64,000 nucleotides of DNA from positions 62,001 through 126,000 of the forward strand of contig NZ_SJPA01000004.1 in the NCBI RefSeq assembly GCF_004332115.1. The letters are read 5' to 3'. Below are positions 18,801 to 26,861 of this stretch, one piece after another. The translations under genes were made by a program, and so were the position numbers. How positions within the stretch are numbered: position 1 is the first letter of the stretch; every line of letters begins with the position of its first letter. This DNA comes from Chlorobium sp. N1. GTDB taxonomy: Bacteria; Bacteroidota; Chlorobiia; Chlorobiales; Chlorobiaceae. The notes beneath the pieces are model-generated. The model had not been told where the DNA came from and made no database searches. It saw nothing but the letters and a program-made list of their open reading frames with translations.

Positions 18801-19090
18801 TGGTCGCGCTCGACACCGAGATGAACGAGAAGCTGGAGATGATGGGGCTTTCCCGCGAACTGGTCAGCCGCATCCAGGCCCTGCGGCGTGAGAGCGGCCT
18901 GGCGATTACCGACCGGATCCGGCTGCGGGTCGAGGGGTCTGAAAAACTTCTCGAGGCGGTCCGGAGCAATGATGCGTATATTAGGGATGAAACGCTCGCG
19001 ACGGCCCTGGACCTGGCTTCGATCGGAGCGGAGGAGGGTAGTGAAACGGTCAACGGCGAAATCTGCCGCATCGTGCTTGAAAAATCATGA
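15851..19090 (+). CDS. ileS: Isoleucyl-tRNA synthetase, type 2 (eukaryote-like)
   Basis: 1079 aa from the ATG at 15851 (MADKFAEYP); an in-frame ATG at 15833 is too close to the promoter-like box. Class Ia synthetase charging tRNA-Ile. The HIGH motif is replaced by the variant seen in [15 protein letters not shown], and the second signature is [34 protein letters not shown] and the editing domain with [15 protein letters not shown] are clear; [15 protein letters not shown] starts the anticodon-binding region. Length over 1000 and the C-terminal extension without the Cys-rich zinc finger of type 1 fit the type 2 group, which is commonly insensitive to mupirocin. The gene is single, followed by a DksA-like gene 66 bp later. 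Confidence 0.95.
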   Translation: MADKFAEYPSSLSYSEMEAEVLSYWTEHAIFSKSLEERPSDRVFSFYEGPPTVNGKPGVHHVFSRTIKDAVCRYKTMQGYRVPRKAGWDTHGLPVEISVEKKLGLKNRSQVEDYGEGEFNREARSLVYHHIDDNREGWGKLTERMGYWVDMDQPYITCENNYIESVWWALKTIFDKGLIYKDYKIVPQDPRSETVLSSHELALGYKEVKDPSVYVKFRLKDSGASFLVWTTTPWTLISNVALSVGADIDYVKVRHSESGEELILAESRLQVLLEKDEEGRSLWQTVGRMKGRELENVEYEPLFGYFSPARKCWYVTVGSFVSTADGTGIVHLAPAFGADDYEVSKQYGLPMLQPVGRNGCFTAEVPDYEGMFFKDVDQPVILRLKEEGRLYRKESVTHTYPFSWRYDVPVIYYARESWYIRTTDIARRMVELNGTINWCPPEIGSGRFGNWLEENKDWALSRERFWGTPLPVWVADDFSIGDGPDSGKVFAVGSVAELREGFIDIDGERTPLSDALDGGLVELDLHKPFVDRIYFIRDGVRFSRTPELIDVWFDSGSMPFAQLHYPFENRDLFEKTFPADFIAEGVDQTRGWFYTLHAIATLLFDRPAYRNLVVNGHILDKNGQKMSKSKGNVLDPFETMQRYGADSIRWYLLVASPPWRPKSFNTEEVEEEQRKFFRAYINSYNFFVLYANVDAFSGSEPPVPLEERSELDRWVLSSLSSLVSAVRGRMEQYDLTGAARLINDFTVDDLSNWYIRRSRKRFWKSEMGPDKLAAYQSLHQCLETLSRLLAPFTPFLAERIYLNLHAVGGERGRESVHLAPFPTVDTAMIDLPLERRMKKAQIITSLVRTMRERASIKVRQPLSRILLAVADSTEREEYRLVADIIMEEVNVQKIEYVEEDGSVISKKVKPNFKTLGPKFGKDMKQLAEAVRSMSHKQIALLEKEGRLELEWTGRTFEILRADVEILHEDIEGWLVASDESHGIMVALDTEMNEKLEMMGLSRELVSRIQALRRESGLAITDRIRLRVEGSEKLLEAVRSNDAYIRDETLATALDLASIGAEEGSETVNGEICRIVLEKS

Positions 19091-19156
19091 GGGGAGTGGT
19101 ATTTTAACTCACCATTTTTACGGTATTCCCGTTAGAATCAGAAAATCTGAAGTGTC

Positions 19157-19591
19157 ATGACCAAGAAAACCAGCAGTGCATCAAAGAAGGACCAGGAGGT
19201 CGTCGATGAACCGGTGCTCACCAAGACCTACCTCAGCGACGAGGAACTCGAGCATTTCCGCCAGCTTCTTTTGAAGCGCCGCGAAGAGGTCATGCGTGAT
19301 CTGGACATCCTGCGTTCCTCGCTCTCCGACGAGAACGTGGAGGATTCGATCAACTCGAACTACTCCATGCATATGGCCGACCACGGCACCGAAACGATGG
19401 ACCGCGAGCAGCGCTTCATGTTCATCGCCCGTGACGAGAAGTACATCGGCTACATCGACCAGGCGCTCGACCGGATCCGCAATCGCACCTACGGCATCTG
19501 CATCAAGAGCGGCAAGCCCATCCCGAAGAAGAGGCTCGAGGCCGTGCCGCACACCGCCGTGCGCATCGAGTTCAAGCAGGGCAAGAAGTAG
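19157..19591 (+). CDS. DksA/TraR-like transcription factor lacking the zinc cysteines
   Basis: 144 aa. Residues about 25-110 form the DksA coiled coil (SDEELEHFRQLLLKRREEVMRDLDILR...ALDRIRNRTYGIC). In DksA the C-terminal finger has four Cys; here the region reads TYGICIKSGKPIPKKRLEAV, so one Cys remains and the rest are replaced, making a zinc-free form. DksA proteins bind the RNA polymerase secondary channel and adjust rRNA and amino-acid promoters with ppGpp. Start ATG 19157; the Lys-rich N-terminus is variable. Ends with a hairpin terminator shared with the convergent purF. Confidence 0.85.
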   Translation: MTKKTSSASKKDQEVVDEPVLTKTYLSDEELEHFRQLLLKRREEVMRDLDILRSSLSDENVEDSINSNYSMHMADHGTETMDREQRFMFIARDEKYIGYIDQALDRIRNRTYGICIKSGKPIPKKRLEAVPHTAVRIEFKQGKK

Positions 19592-19622
19592 GGGCGTTTC
19601 CCGCCAGGGCAGGACACGAAAG

Positions 19623-19660
19623 AGCCCGTCCCGCATCGAGCATGCAGGACGGGCTTCTCT
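19623..19660 (+). terminator. Terminator between dksA-like gene and purF
   Basis: AGCCCGTCC at 19623-19631 pairs with GGACGGGCT at 19647-19655, followed by TCTCTGTTTT. On the opposite strand the same stem is followed by CTTTCGT, a weaker tail, so it may serve both convergent genes. Confidence 0.75.
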
Positions 19661-19685
19661 GTTTTCAGGGCGTTCCGCAAGAAGG

Positions 19686-21179
19686 CTAGTCGTTCTCCTC
19701 CTTGTTGACGCTCGCCTCGTTGACGTGGATGGGGTAGTCGCCGCTGAAGCAGGCGGTGCAGTAGCTGCAGCTTTCGCCCTCGAACGACGGGACGCTGTTG
19801 AGCAACCCCTCCATCGAGAGGTAGGTGAGGGTGTCGACGCCGATGTACTCCCTGATCTTCTCGATCTCGTTGACCTCGCCTTCGAGCGAGTCGAACATGT
19901 GGGTGAGCAGCTGGCGCTTGGTGGGGAAGTCCATCCCGTAGAAGCAGGGGTTGGTGATCGGCGGGGAGCTGATGTGCAGGTGGATCGCCTTCGGGTCGGC
20001 CTCGCGAATGAGCTTGATGAGCATCCTGGCCGTCGTTCCGCGTACGATCGAGTCGTCGATGAGGATGATGGGCCGGTCCTGCAGGACGCCGCGCACGATG
20101 TTGTACTTCGAGCGGACCTTGATGTCTCGGCTCTGGATGCCCGGCTGGATGAAGGTCCTTCCCACGTAGTGGTTGCGGATGAGGCCGTGCTCGAAGCGGG
20201 CCGGACGTTCGGCCCGGTTGCTTTCGCGTACGAAGCCGAGCGCAGCGGTGTTCGAGGAGTCCGGGACGCTGACGACCGTCAGTTCCTTCTCTCCGTGCGA
20301 CTGGCGCACGGAGGATTCGCGTGCGAGGTTCTTGCCGAGGTTGCGCCGAACCTTGTCGACCGAGGTGCCGAAGATGAAACTGTCTGGTCGGGCGAAGTAG
20401 ACGTATTCGAAGATGCATCGGGCCTTGCGCTCGGACGGCGGGAGGAAGAGCGAGGTCGGCTTTTCGTTGGCCACCGCGAGGTGGTCGATGAGGAGGATCT
20501 CTCCGGGTTCGATGTCGCGGATGTATTCGGCCTGGATGATGTCGAAGGCGCAGGTTTCGCTGGCGACGACGTAGGCGAGCTCCCCGGTGAGGGGGTCGAT
20601 CTTCTTGCCGAGCGCCAGCGGCCGGAACCCGTGGGGGTCGCGGGCGGCGATCATCTGGTTGTTGGCCAGAATCACCATCGAGTAGGCGCCCTGCACCTGC
20701 TTGAGCGCTTCATAGATCTGCTGCACCGGCTCCTTTTCGCGGCTGCGGGCGGCAAGGTGCGGGATGATTTCGGTGTCGGAGGAGGCCTGGAAAATGACGC
20801 CGAGCTCGGTCAGCTCGTTGCGCAGCTTGCGCGAGTTGGTCAGGTTGCCGTTGTGGGCGATGGCCAGGCTCCCCGAGCGGTAGGTGAGCGAGAACGGCTG
20901 GATGTTGTTGGTCGATTTCGAGGAGCCGGTCGTCGAGTAGCGGTTGTGGCCGATGGCCGCATAGCCGTCGAGGCCGTCGAAGACCGTTTCGTCCCGGAAG
21001 ACCTCCGAGACGAGACCCATGCCCTTGTGCTGTTTGAAGAGGGTCTTCTTGCGCGCCTTGCTGTAGTCGGCTACGACGATGCCCGCTGCCTCCTGCCCCC
21101 GGTGCTGCAGAGAGTACAGTCCATAGAAGGTGTCTTCTGCGGGAGTTTTTGAGTTGAAGATGCCGAAAACTCCACACAT
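19686..21179 (-). CDS. purF: Amidophosphoribosyltransferase
   Basis: 497 aa. First committed step of purine synthesis, PRPP and glutamine to phosphoribosylamine. The N-terminal nucleophile Cys2 directly follows Met (MCGVFGIFNSK), then LQHRGQEAAGIV and IGHNRYSTTG of the glutaminase half. The PRPP loop is VILIDDSIVRGTTAR-like (IILIDDSIVRGTT). Cys residues in ARCIFEYVYFARPDS, NPCFYGMDFPT and YCTACFSGDYP match the four [4Fe-4S] ligands of the Bacillus enzyme, so this is probably the oxygen-sensitive iron-sulfur form, suitable for an anaerobe. Monocistronic by position; purN and purH are 5-7 kb away. Confidence 0.96.
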   Translation of the reverse strand: MCGVFGIFNSKTPAEDTFYGLYSLQHRGQEAAGIVVADYSKARKKTLFKQHKGMGLVSEVFRDETVFDGLDGYAAIGHNRYSTTGSSKSTNNIQPFSLTYRSGSLAIAHNGNLTNSRKLRNELTELGVIFQASSDTEIIPHLAARSREKEPVQQIYEALKQVQGAYSMVILANNQMIAARDPHGFRPLALGKKIDPLTGELAYVVASETCAFDIIQAEYIRDIEPGEILLIDHLAVANEKPTSLFLPPSERKARCIFEYVYFARPDSFIFGTSVDKVRRNLGKNLARESSVRQSHGEKELTVVSVPDSSNTAALGFVRESNRAERPARFEHGLIRNHYVGRTFIQPGIQSRDIKVRSKYNIVRGVLQDRPIILIDDSIVRGTTARMLIKLIREADPKAIHLHISSPPITNPCFYGMDFPTKRQLLTHMFDSLEGEVNEIEKIREYIGVDTLTYLSMEGLLNSVPSFEGESCSYCTACFSGDYPIHVNEASVNKEEND

Positions 21180-21393
21180 AGGCTTGGGGGTGTTAAGTTT
21201 GTGTAAACTTCCGAGCTCCGTAAAATGGCGATTGCCGCTTAAAACTTCAAACCCAAAATAGAAAATATTGCCTTGCGGCGCGGGCTCCCGGCTGAGGTTT
21301 TTTCATTCCGGGGAATTACCTGGGAGTTGCTGCCGTTATAGTGCCCGTCCGTATGATCCTTCAACCCAACCATTCCACACTCTCTTTCCCATC

Positions 21394-21918
21394 ATGAAAC
21401 AGGAATCCCTCGCTCCGCGTTTTCCCGGTCCCTCGCTCTGGCTCTCCATCACACTTCTCTGGGGAAGCCTCTTTTACCTCAGCTCCGTCTACCTGCTCCA
21501 GCTGGCCTCCAGGCAGCTCGGCGGTCCGCTTTTCGATCCTTCGGGGGACGATGTTCTCAGGGTCTACGGCGTGCATGCGGTGCTGCTCGTCACCTTCGCC
21601 CTCGTGGCCATGACGGCACGGCGCCTCATGGATCCCGAAGGGAAGAGCCAGTCACAGCGCCGGGATGCGGTGAAGGGCGGCGCGGGCGAGCGGATCTTCA
21701 TCTCGCTGGCCGGAAGCATCGCCACCGGCTTTTCCTTCACCGTTTTGACCTCCCTCAGCTGGTGGGCCTCTTCCGATTTCGCCTCGGCTGCGGCGGCCCT
21801 CACCCTTCCCCTTGTCCTTCTTGGTTCGCTCTACAACATCGGCGCGGGGCTCTCGGCCTCACTCCTCGTCGGGCTGGTATTTCTCGCGACCGGGACCGGC
21901 AGGAAGAAAACGGCCTGA
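21394..21918 (+). CDS. Four-helix integral membrane protein, function unknown
   Basis: 174 aa from the ATG at 21394. Hydrophobic segments at about residues 15-35 (SLWLSITLLWGSLFYLSSVY), 57-77 (VHAVLLVTFALVAMTA), 103-127 (IFISLAGSIATGFSFTVLTS) and 137-168 (AAALTLPLVLLGSLYNIGAG onward). A polar loop RRLMDPEGKSQSQRRDAVKGG joins helices 2 and 3. I recognise no family and no catalytic motif. It is divergent from purF across about 215 bp and stands alone on its strand. Confidence 0.65.
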   Translation: MKQESLAPRFPGPSLWLSITLLWGSLFYLSSVYLLQLASRQLGGPLFDPSGDDVLRVYGVHAVLLVTFALVAMTARRLMDPEGKSQSQRRDAVKGGAGERIFISLAGSIATGFSFTVLTSLSWWASSDFASAAAALTLPLVLLGSLYNIGAGLSASLLVGLVFLATGTGRKKTA

Positions 21919-22063
21919 GATCAACCCGGGCAGGGAGCGGAGATCTCCATAAAGGCACCATCATCTGCTCCGCAATCGCACATATCGGATGATTCCGGGA
22001 CTCCAGCGCGGTGCGGATGGTGTGCAAGGGCAGGATGAGCGTAAGCGGACGTTCGGGCAACGG

Positions 22064-22327
22064 CAGGGCTCCGGCGGCTTTCATAAGCTTATCATTCGGC
22101 GCCGGGGGATTGTCCGGAAGATCGAGCGGGTAGACGCTCTGTCGATCGTTGTGTATGGGATGCTCATGCTGTTCGATCGCTTCATACGCGGTCGATGCCG
22201 ATGATCGGGTGACGAATTCAGTGAGGTCCGTCGACTGAATCGACGCGGCCCGCATGAAGAGCTCCTTCTGGGATGCTTCGATTTGAATCGAGAGCCGCTG
22301 GTTGTTTTTTACCGGAGTTCGGGGCAT
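22064..22327 (-). pseudogene. Orphan DUF1778 (TacA-type) antitoxin, probably a decayed toxin-antitoxin remnant
   Basis: From the ATG at 22327, with a good ribosome site (AAAGGGAAG) before it, about 88 residues match the DUF1778 antitoxin layout: RLSIQIEASQKELFMRAASI ribbon-helix-helix region, LTEFVTRSSASTAYEAIEQH and the diagnostic DNPPAPNDKLMKAA tail. In intact antitoxins a stop follows; here the frame runs on without homology into DNA antisense to the membrane gene, and no GNAT toxin follows. I read it as the antitoxin part of a lost TacAT pair, beside tRNA-Ala. The remaining DNA between 21919 and 22430 shows nothing else. Confidence 0.55.
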
Positions 22328-22429
22328 GGACTGTCTTCCCTTTTGTGTGCAATGATTGCGTACGAAGGAGAGGAAGCCATCCCGGCTTGTATATGCAACG
22401 ATGGATATCGCAGGGGCGGGCTGGAAATG

Positions 22430-22457
22430 AAAAAAGCGCGGTCGGTGCCGCGCTTTT
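22430..22457 (-). terminator. Terminator downstream of tRNA-Ala
   Basis: AAAAGCGCGG and CCGCGCTTTT form a 10-bp stem around TCGGTG. Read on the minus strand it is followed by TTCATTTC after a T run, placing it 15 bp downstream of the tRNA 3' end. Confidence 0.7.
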
Positions 22458-22471
22458 CCTTCTTATCGGGG

Positions 22472-22544
22472 TGGAGCTAAGGAGACTCGAACTCCTGACC
22501 CTTTGCATGCCATGCAAATGCTCTACCAACTGAGCTATAGCCCC
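22472..22544 (-). tRNA. tRNA-Ala, anticodon GGC
   Basis: 73-nt cloverleaf on the minus strand. Acceptor GGGGCTA pairs with TAGCTCC; D-arm GCTC...GAGC with AGTTGGTA loop; anticodon arm TTTGC-ATGGCAT-GCAAA, giving anticodon GGC for alanine; T-arm AGGAG-TTCGAGT-CTCCT; discriminator A73. The CCA end is not encoded (CCCC follows). The AT-rich DNA upstream (22545-22600 on the + strand) has a TTGCAA that could be its -35 element. Confidence 0.97.
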
Positions 22545-22670
22545 GTTTTGAAGACTTAATAAAAAGAAAAAAAACTTGTTTTTGCAACTAGTTTTGCTGA
22601 TTCTTTTACTGAACCCCCCGCAAACGGGGCCCGCAGCCTGCCGGAACGCGCCCGTAAGGCGTTGCAGGAT

Positions 22671-23591
22671 ATGTCCATAACCAAGCATCCACTCCGTCCG
22701 TCCATGTCACTAGGATTCATTCTCAAGGAAGGGTTTTCCGGCTTTTCGAGGGCCCGTGTGCCGGCCGCCGTCACTGTCGCCATCAGCTTTTTCTCGCTCG
22801 TCCTGCTGGGGCTCTTCGGTACCGTCTCGCTCGGCTTCTACGACATCATCCAGGAGCTGCGCGGCCGCGTGGAGCTGGAGGTGTTCTTCAGCGATTCGGT
22901 CTCGCGCGAGGAGGCCCGCGCCGCAGCCCTGAAGATGAAGGAGGTGGCGGGCGTCAGCGAGAGCCGCTTCATCGACAAGGACGAGGCGGCAAAGGTTTTT
23001 GCCGGTGATTTCGGCGAGGACGTCGTCGCCATCCTCGGTTCGAACCCCCTGCCGCGCTCGGCCCGGCTCCGCTTCCTTCCCGCCTACGCCGGGCCCGACA
23101 GCCTCCAGCCGATCATGGCCGCCGTCCGATCGATTGCGCCGGGCTCGGATTTGCGCTACAACAAGGCCTTCCTCACCGAGATCGAGCACAACGCCAGGCT
23201 CTTCACCCTCGTTACGGGATCCGTCGGACTCCTGATCGCCATGGCCACCATCGTGATGGTCGGCTACACGATCCGGCTCGCCATGTATTCGAGGAAGGAG
23301 AAGATCCGCACCATGCGCCTCGTCGGGGCATCCGCCTCGTTCATCGCCGCCCCCTACCTCATCGAGGGCGCCCTGCAGGGACTGCTTGCCGGCGGGCTTG
23401 CCGCCGGGGCGCTCGCTCTCGGCCAGGAGCAGCTGCTGCAGCGCTACGAGCCGGGCCTCTACCAGGTGCTCGAGCCTTCGGCCCTGCTTGTCTACCCCTC
23501 GGTCGCCCTGCTCGGGCTGCTGCTCGGCATTTTCGGCAGCGCGCTTTCGGTCGGCAAGTATCTCCGCTCGGCCTCCCGCACGCAGTCCTAG
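22671..23591 (+). CDS. ftsX: Cell division ABC transporter permease FtsX
   Basis: 306 aa from ATG 22671 (a TTG at 22662 is possible). Topology is that of FtsX: a first membrane helix near residue 30 ([20 protein letters not shown]), a periplasmic domain of about 120 residues, then three helices in the last third ([58 protein letters not shown]). [15 protein letters not shown] between helices 2 and 3 is the cytoplasmic loop contacting FtsE. FtsX with FtsE activates cell-wall hydrolases at division. ftsE is not adjacent, unlike in many bacteria. Its last 4 bp overlap the convergent nfo. Confidence 0.88.
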   Translation: MSITKHPLRPSMSLGFILKEGFSGFSRARVPAAVTVAISFFSLVLLGLFGTVSLGFYDIIQELRGRVELEVFFSDSVSREEARAAALKMKEVAGVSESRFIDKDEAAKVFAGDFGEDVVAILGSNPLPRSARLRFLPAYAGPDSLQPIMAAVRSIAPGSDLRYNKAFLTEIEHNARLFTLVTGSVGLLIAMATIVMVGYTIRLAMYSRKEKIRTMRLVGASASFIAAPYLIEGALQGLLAGGLAAGALALGQEQLLQRYEPGLYQVLEPSALLVYPSVALLGLLLGIFGSALSVGKYLRSASRTQS

Positions 23592-24439
23592 TCGTCCTCC
23601 TCCGCCAGGCCGTAGAGCATCGCGATCTCTTCGGCCCATCCGTCCGAATCGGGGGTCTCGAGGATGAGCGGGATCTCCTCGAACCGGGGATCCCGCATGA
23701 TCAGGCGGAACGCCTCCATCCCTATCTTTCCTTTCCCGACGCATGCATGCCGGTCGAGCCGGCTGCCCACGGGGTGCAGCGCGTCGTTGAGGTGCATGCC
23801 CCTGAGGTACTGCATGCCGACGACCCGGTCGAACTCCCGGAAGGTCTCCTCGGCGGCTTCCGCACTTCCGAGGTCGTAGCCGGCGGCGAAGAGGTGGCAG
23901 GTGTCGAGGCAGACCCCGACCCTCGTTTTGTCCTCGGTCATTTCGATGAGGGCTGCGAGGTGTTCGAAGCGGCTGCCGAGGTTGGTTCCCTGTCCGGCGG
24001 TGTTCTCGATGACGGCCGTCACCCCGCTGGAGCCTTCAAGTGCCAAGTTGATCGAGTCGGCGATGTGGCGGAGGCACCCGTCGACGCCGATTTCGTTGAG
24101 GTGGCTGCCGGGATGGAAGTTCAAAAGCTCGAGGCCGAGCGCCTGGCACCGGCGCATCTCGTCCTGGAACGCCTCCCTCGATCGGCGGAGCTTCTCCGGA
24201 TCCGGGTTGCCGAGGTTGATGAGGTAGCTGTCGTGCGGCAGGATGTGGCGCGCTTCGAACCCCCCTTTGGCGCAGTTGTTCCTGAAGGCTTCGATCGAAG
24301 CGGGCAAGAGCGGCGGGGATTTCCACTGCCGCTGGTTCTTCGTGAAGAGGGCGAACGCCCTGGCCCCGATGGCCGCGGCGTTGAGCGGGGCGTTTTCTAT
24401 GCCGCCGGCAATGCTGACGTGGGCTCCTACCCGTTTCAT
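23588..24439 (-). CDS. nfo: Endonuclease IV
   Basis: 283 aa AP endonuclease with three zinc ions in a TIM barrel. [20 protein letters not shown] opens the protein; [44 protein letters not shown] and [19 protein letters not shown] carry the zinc ligands and are the standard Nfo signatures. It repairs abasic sites and oxidised sugar ends. Start overlaps the stop of the upstream glycosyltransferase by 4 bp (ATGA), so both are one transcript. Confidence 0.96.
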   Translation of the reverse strand: MKRVGAHVSIAGGIENAPLNAAAIGARAFALFTKNQRQWKSPPLLPASIEAFRNNCAKGGFEARHILPHDSYLINLGNPDPEKLRRSREAFQDEMRRCQALGLELLNFHPGSHLNEIGVDGCLRHIADSINLALEGSSGVTAVIENTAGQGTNLGSRFEHLAALIEMTEDKTRVGVCLDTCHLFAAGYDLGSAEAAEETFREFDRVVGMQYLRGMHLNDALHPVGSRLDRHACVGKGKIGMEAFRLIMRDPRFEEIPLILETPDSDGWAEEIAMLYGLAEEDD

Positions 24440-25422
24440 TCGCTGATCGTTTTCTGTTGTTGACTGCTGAGGTTTCTTGTTTCCCTGATTGAGAGCGGCT
24501 CCCTCTCCTTCGAGCTCATCGAGAGCATTTCACCGAGCAGGCCGGTCGAGAAAAGCTGGACGCCGAGGATGAGCAGGAGGATGCCGAGGAAGAGGATCGG
24601 CCGGTTGGTGAGGTAGCGGTTGTTGATGATCTTGTCGAGGCTCACCCAGAGGCTGATGGCAAATCCCGTGAGGAAGCTTGCGAGGCCGGCCGTCCCGAAG
24701 AAGTGCATGGGTCGGCGGAAGTAGCGGGTGATGAAGAGGACTGCGAAGAAGTCGAGGAGGCCGGAGAGGAAACGGGCCGGTCCGTACTTGGTCCGGCCGT
24801 AGCGGCGGCGGCGGTGCTCGAACGGCAGTTCCGTGATGCGGTAGCCTTTCCATGCCGCGAGCACCGGGATGTAGCGGTGCATGTCGCCGTGCAGTTCGAG
24901 GCTCCCGGAGAGTTCCCGGCGGTAGGCCTTCAGGCCGCAGTTCATGTCGTGGAGGCGCACGCCGGTGAAAAGGCCGGTGACGCTGTTGAAGATGCGCGAG
25001 GGGATCGTTTTCGACAGCGGGTCCCGGCGATGGCGTTTCCACCCGCTTACGAGGTCATGGCCCTCCAGAAGTTTTTCAAGCATGGGGCGTATGGCCCGGG
25101 GGTCGTCCTGCAGGTCGGCGTCGAGCGTGCAGACGAATTCGCCTTCGGCCACCCTGAAGCCGGCCGAGAGCGCGGCGGTCTTGCCCGTGTTCTTCCTGAA
25201 GGAGATGAGCTTCACCTCTTCCGAGTCTTCGGCCAGCGTTTCGGCCACTTCGAGGGAGCCGTCGGTCGAGCCGTCGTCGACCATGATGACCTCATGGGTG
25301 AAGGGAGCGGGGAAAAGCGCGTGCAGGCGTTCGTCCGAGAGTGCCTCCCTGAGCTCGCGCGCCAGTTCCTGAAGGGACTGCCGCTCGTTGTAGAACGGTA
25401 CGATGACAGAGAGTGTGGGCAC
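24436..25422 (-). CDS. Family 2 glycosyltransferase with two C-terminal membrane helices (DPM1/ArnC type)
   Basis: 328 aa. GT-A domain to about residue 235: [46 protein letters not shown] and the metal/acceptor motif [11 protein letters not shown]. Two hydrophobic hairpin helices follow at about 235-258 and 270-295. Enzymes of this shape transfer a sugar from a nucleotide donor to polyprenyl phosphate or a lipid at the inner face of the membrane. The acceptor is unknown. A good GTACCTTG box lies 36 bp before the start. Coupled to nfo by a 4-bp overlap, a pairing with no obvious shared function. Confidence 0.88.
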   Translation of the reverse strand: MPTLSVIVPFYNERQSLQELARELREALSDERLHALFPAPFTHEVIMVDDGSTDGSLEVAETLAEDSEEVKLISFRKNTGKTAALSAGFRVAEGEFVCTLDADLQDDPRAIRPMLEKLLEGHDLVSGWKRHRRDPLSKTIPSRIFNSVTGLFTGVRLHDMNCGLKAYRRELSGSLELHGDMHRYIPVLAAWKGYRITELPFEHRRRRYGRTKYGPARFLSGLLDFFAVLFITRYFRRPMHFFGTAGLASFLTGFAISLWVSLDKIINNRYLTNRPILFLGILLLILGVQLFSTGLLGEMLSMSSKEREPLSIRETRNLSSQQQKTISE

Positions 25423-25457
25423 CGGGAAAGCAGGTTTGTTAGGGTGAAATGTCAGTG

Positions 25458-25465
25458 CAAGGTAC
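25458..25465 (-). promoter_or_regulatory. Promoter-like box (GTACCTTG) for the glycosyltransferase-nfo pair
   Basis: GTACCTTG on the minus strand. A TTGCGG lies 17 bp upstream of TACCTT, which makes this one of the window's boxes with a recognisable -35-like partner. Confidence 0.5.
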
Positions 25466-25512
25466 GAACTCCGCCCGAGCGCCGCAAGCCGCTCCCGCCC
25501 GGCGGGATACCG

Positions 25513-26181
25513 CTAGACGCCGCGCTCCCTTGCCGGCCAGATGTGGCGGTGGAGCTGCAGCTGCATGCGCACGTGCAGGCGGTCCCTGAGGATCCATCCG
25601 GCGAGTTCCGAGGGCTGGAGGACGCCCCATACCGGACCCATCATGACGGTGCAGGCTTCGGCGAGCCGGGTCCTGGTGAGCAGCTCCTGCGCCCAGAGGT
25701 AGTCCCGGCGGTCGGCGGCGACGATCTTGAACTCGAAACGCTTTCGTTCGGCCGTGACGGCGGCGAGCGCCAGTTCGACGTTCTCCATGCAGTTTTCTTC
25801 GGCGCAGCCGGACGAGGGAGGCTTGAGGTCGATCACCTTGTGCACCCGCGGGTCGACGTCCCGGACGGAGAGGAACCCTCCGGTTTCGAGGAGGATCGTG
25901 CCGCCGCCGTCACAGAGGGCCCTGAGGAGGTGGTGGACGGAGGGCTGCTCGAGCGGTTCCCCGCCGGTGACTTCGATGAGGTGCGGACGATGGCGGCGCG
26001 CCTCGTCGATGGTCTCGGCGATGCTCATGCGCCGTTCGGCCGTTTTCGCATAGAGCGTGTCGCAGTAGCGGCAGGTGTGGCTGCAGCCGGCGAGCCGGAT
26101 GAAGGTGCAGGGCCAGCCGGCATAGGAGGACTCTCCCTGGATGGAGTGGAAGATTTCGCTGATGTCGAGCATCTGCTCCAT
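25513..26181 (-). CDS. queE: 7-carboxy-7-deazaguanine synthase
   Basis: 222 aa radical SAM enzyme of the queuosine/preQ0 pathway, turning carboxytetrahydropterin into CDG. Starts MEQMLDISEIFHSIQGESSY (the SIQGE motif is typical), iron-sulfur motif CSHTCRYC, then EVTGGEPLEQ and DLKPPSSGCAEEN. The ATG shares a base with the purN stop (TGATG), so translation is coupled; the family start is clear because longer upstream reading lies wholly inside purN. A second queuosine gene, queG, is at 29931-30890. Confidence 0.94.
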   Translation of the reverse strand: MEQMLDISEIFHSIQGESSYAGWPCTFIRLAGCSHTCRYCDTLYAKTAERRMSIAETIDEARRHRPHLIEVTGGEPLEQPSVHHLLRALCDGGGTILLETGGFLSVRDVDPRVHKVIDLKPPSSGCAEENCMENVELALAAVTAERKRFEFKIVAADRRDYLWAQELLTRTRLAEACTVMMGPVWGVLQPSELAGWILRDRLHVRMQLQLHRHIWPARERGV

Positions 26182-26783
26182 CAGCCGTTGCTCTCCCGGA
26201 GGAGTTTTTCGAGGGCGTCGGGGTAGAGCCGGTGCTCGCACTCGAGCACCCGCGCGGCGAGGACTTCCGGCGTGTCGCCCGCCATTACCGGCACCCGGCC
26301 CTGGAGCAGGATCTCCCCGCGGTCGTACTCCTCGTCGACGAAGTGGACCGTCGCGCCGCTTTCGCGCTCGCCGGCCTTGAGCACCGCCGTATGGACATGG
26401 ATGCCGTACATCCCCTCGCCGCCGAATTTCGGCAGGAGGGCGGGATGGATGTTGAGGATGTTGCCGCGGTATGCCCGGGTAACCTCCTCGGGTATCTTGC
26501 GCATGTAGCCGGCAAGCAGGACGGTCTCGACCCCGCGGGAGCGGAGTGCCTGGAGCATCGAGAGGGCGAACGCCTCGGGGCCGTCGAACTGCTTCTCCGA
26601 AATGTGGAGGGTTTCGATCCCTTCGCCGCGGGCGAACTCCATGGCGCCGCACTGCGAGCGGTTGGAGACGCAGAGGACGAATTCGGCCCCGAGTCCCCGC
26701 TCGGCCACGGCCCGGTGCAGGGCCACGAAGTTGCTTCCCGTGCCGGAGCAGAAGACCGCCAGCCGTCTTTTCGGGTTACTCAT
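26181..26783 (-). CDS. purN: Phosphoribosylglycinamide formyltransferase
   Basis: 200 aa, standard length. Transfers a formyl group from 10-formyl-THF to GAR in purine synthesis. LAVFCSGTGSNFVALHRA is the N-terminal phosphate loop, AGYMRKIPEEV the folate region, NIHPALLPKFGGEGMYGIHVH holds the catalytic His, and VHFVDEEYDRGEILLQ the catalytic Asp. Divergent from purH across 78 bp, which must hold both promoters. Confidence 0.96.
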   Translation of the reverse strand: MSNPKRRLAVFCSGTGSNFVALHRAVAERGLGAEFVLCVSNRSQCGAMEFARGEGIETLHISEKQFDGPEAFALSMLQALRSRGVETVLLAGYMRKIPEEVTRAYRGNILNIHPALLPKFGGEGMYGIHVHTAVLKAGERESGATVHFVDEEYDRGEILLQGRVPVMAGDTPEVLAARVLECEHRLYPDALEKLLRESNG

Positions 26784-26861
26784 TTCCTGAATATTTTCTT
26801 ACATTTCCGCTTCTAATAAAGCTGTTCCCCACAAGTATACCACAAGATAACCATTCCGCAA

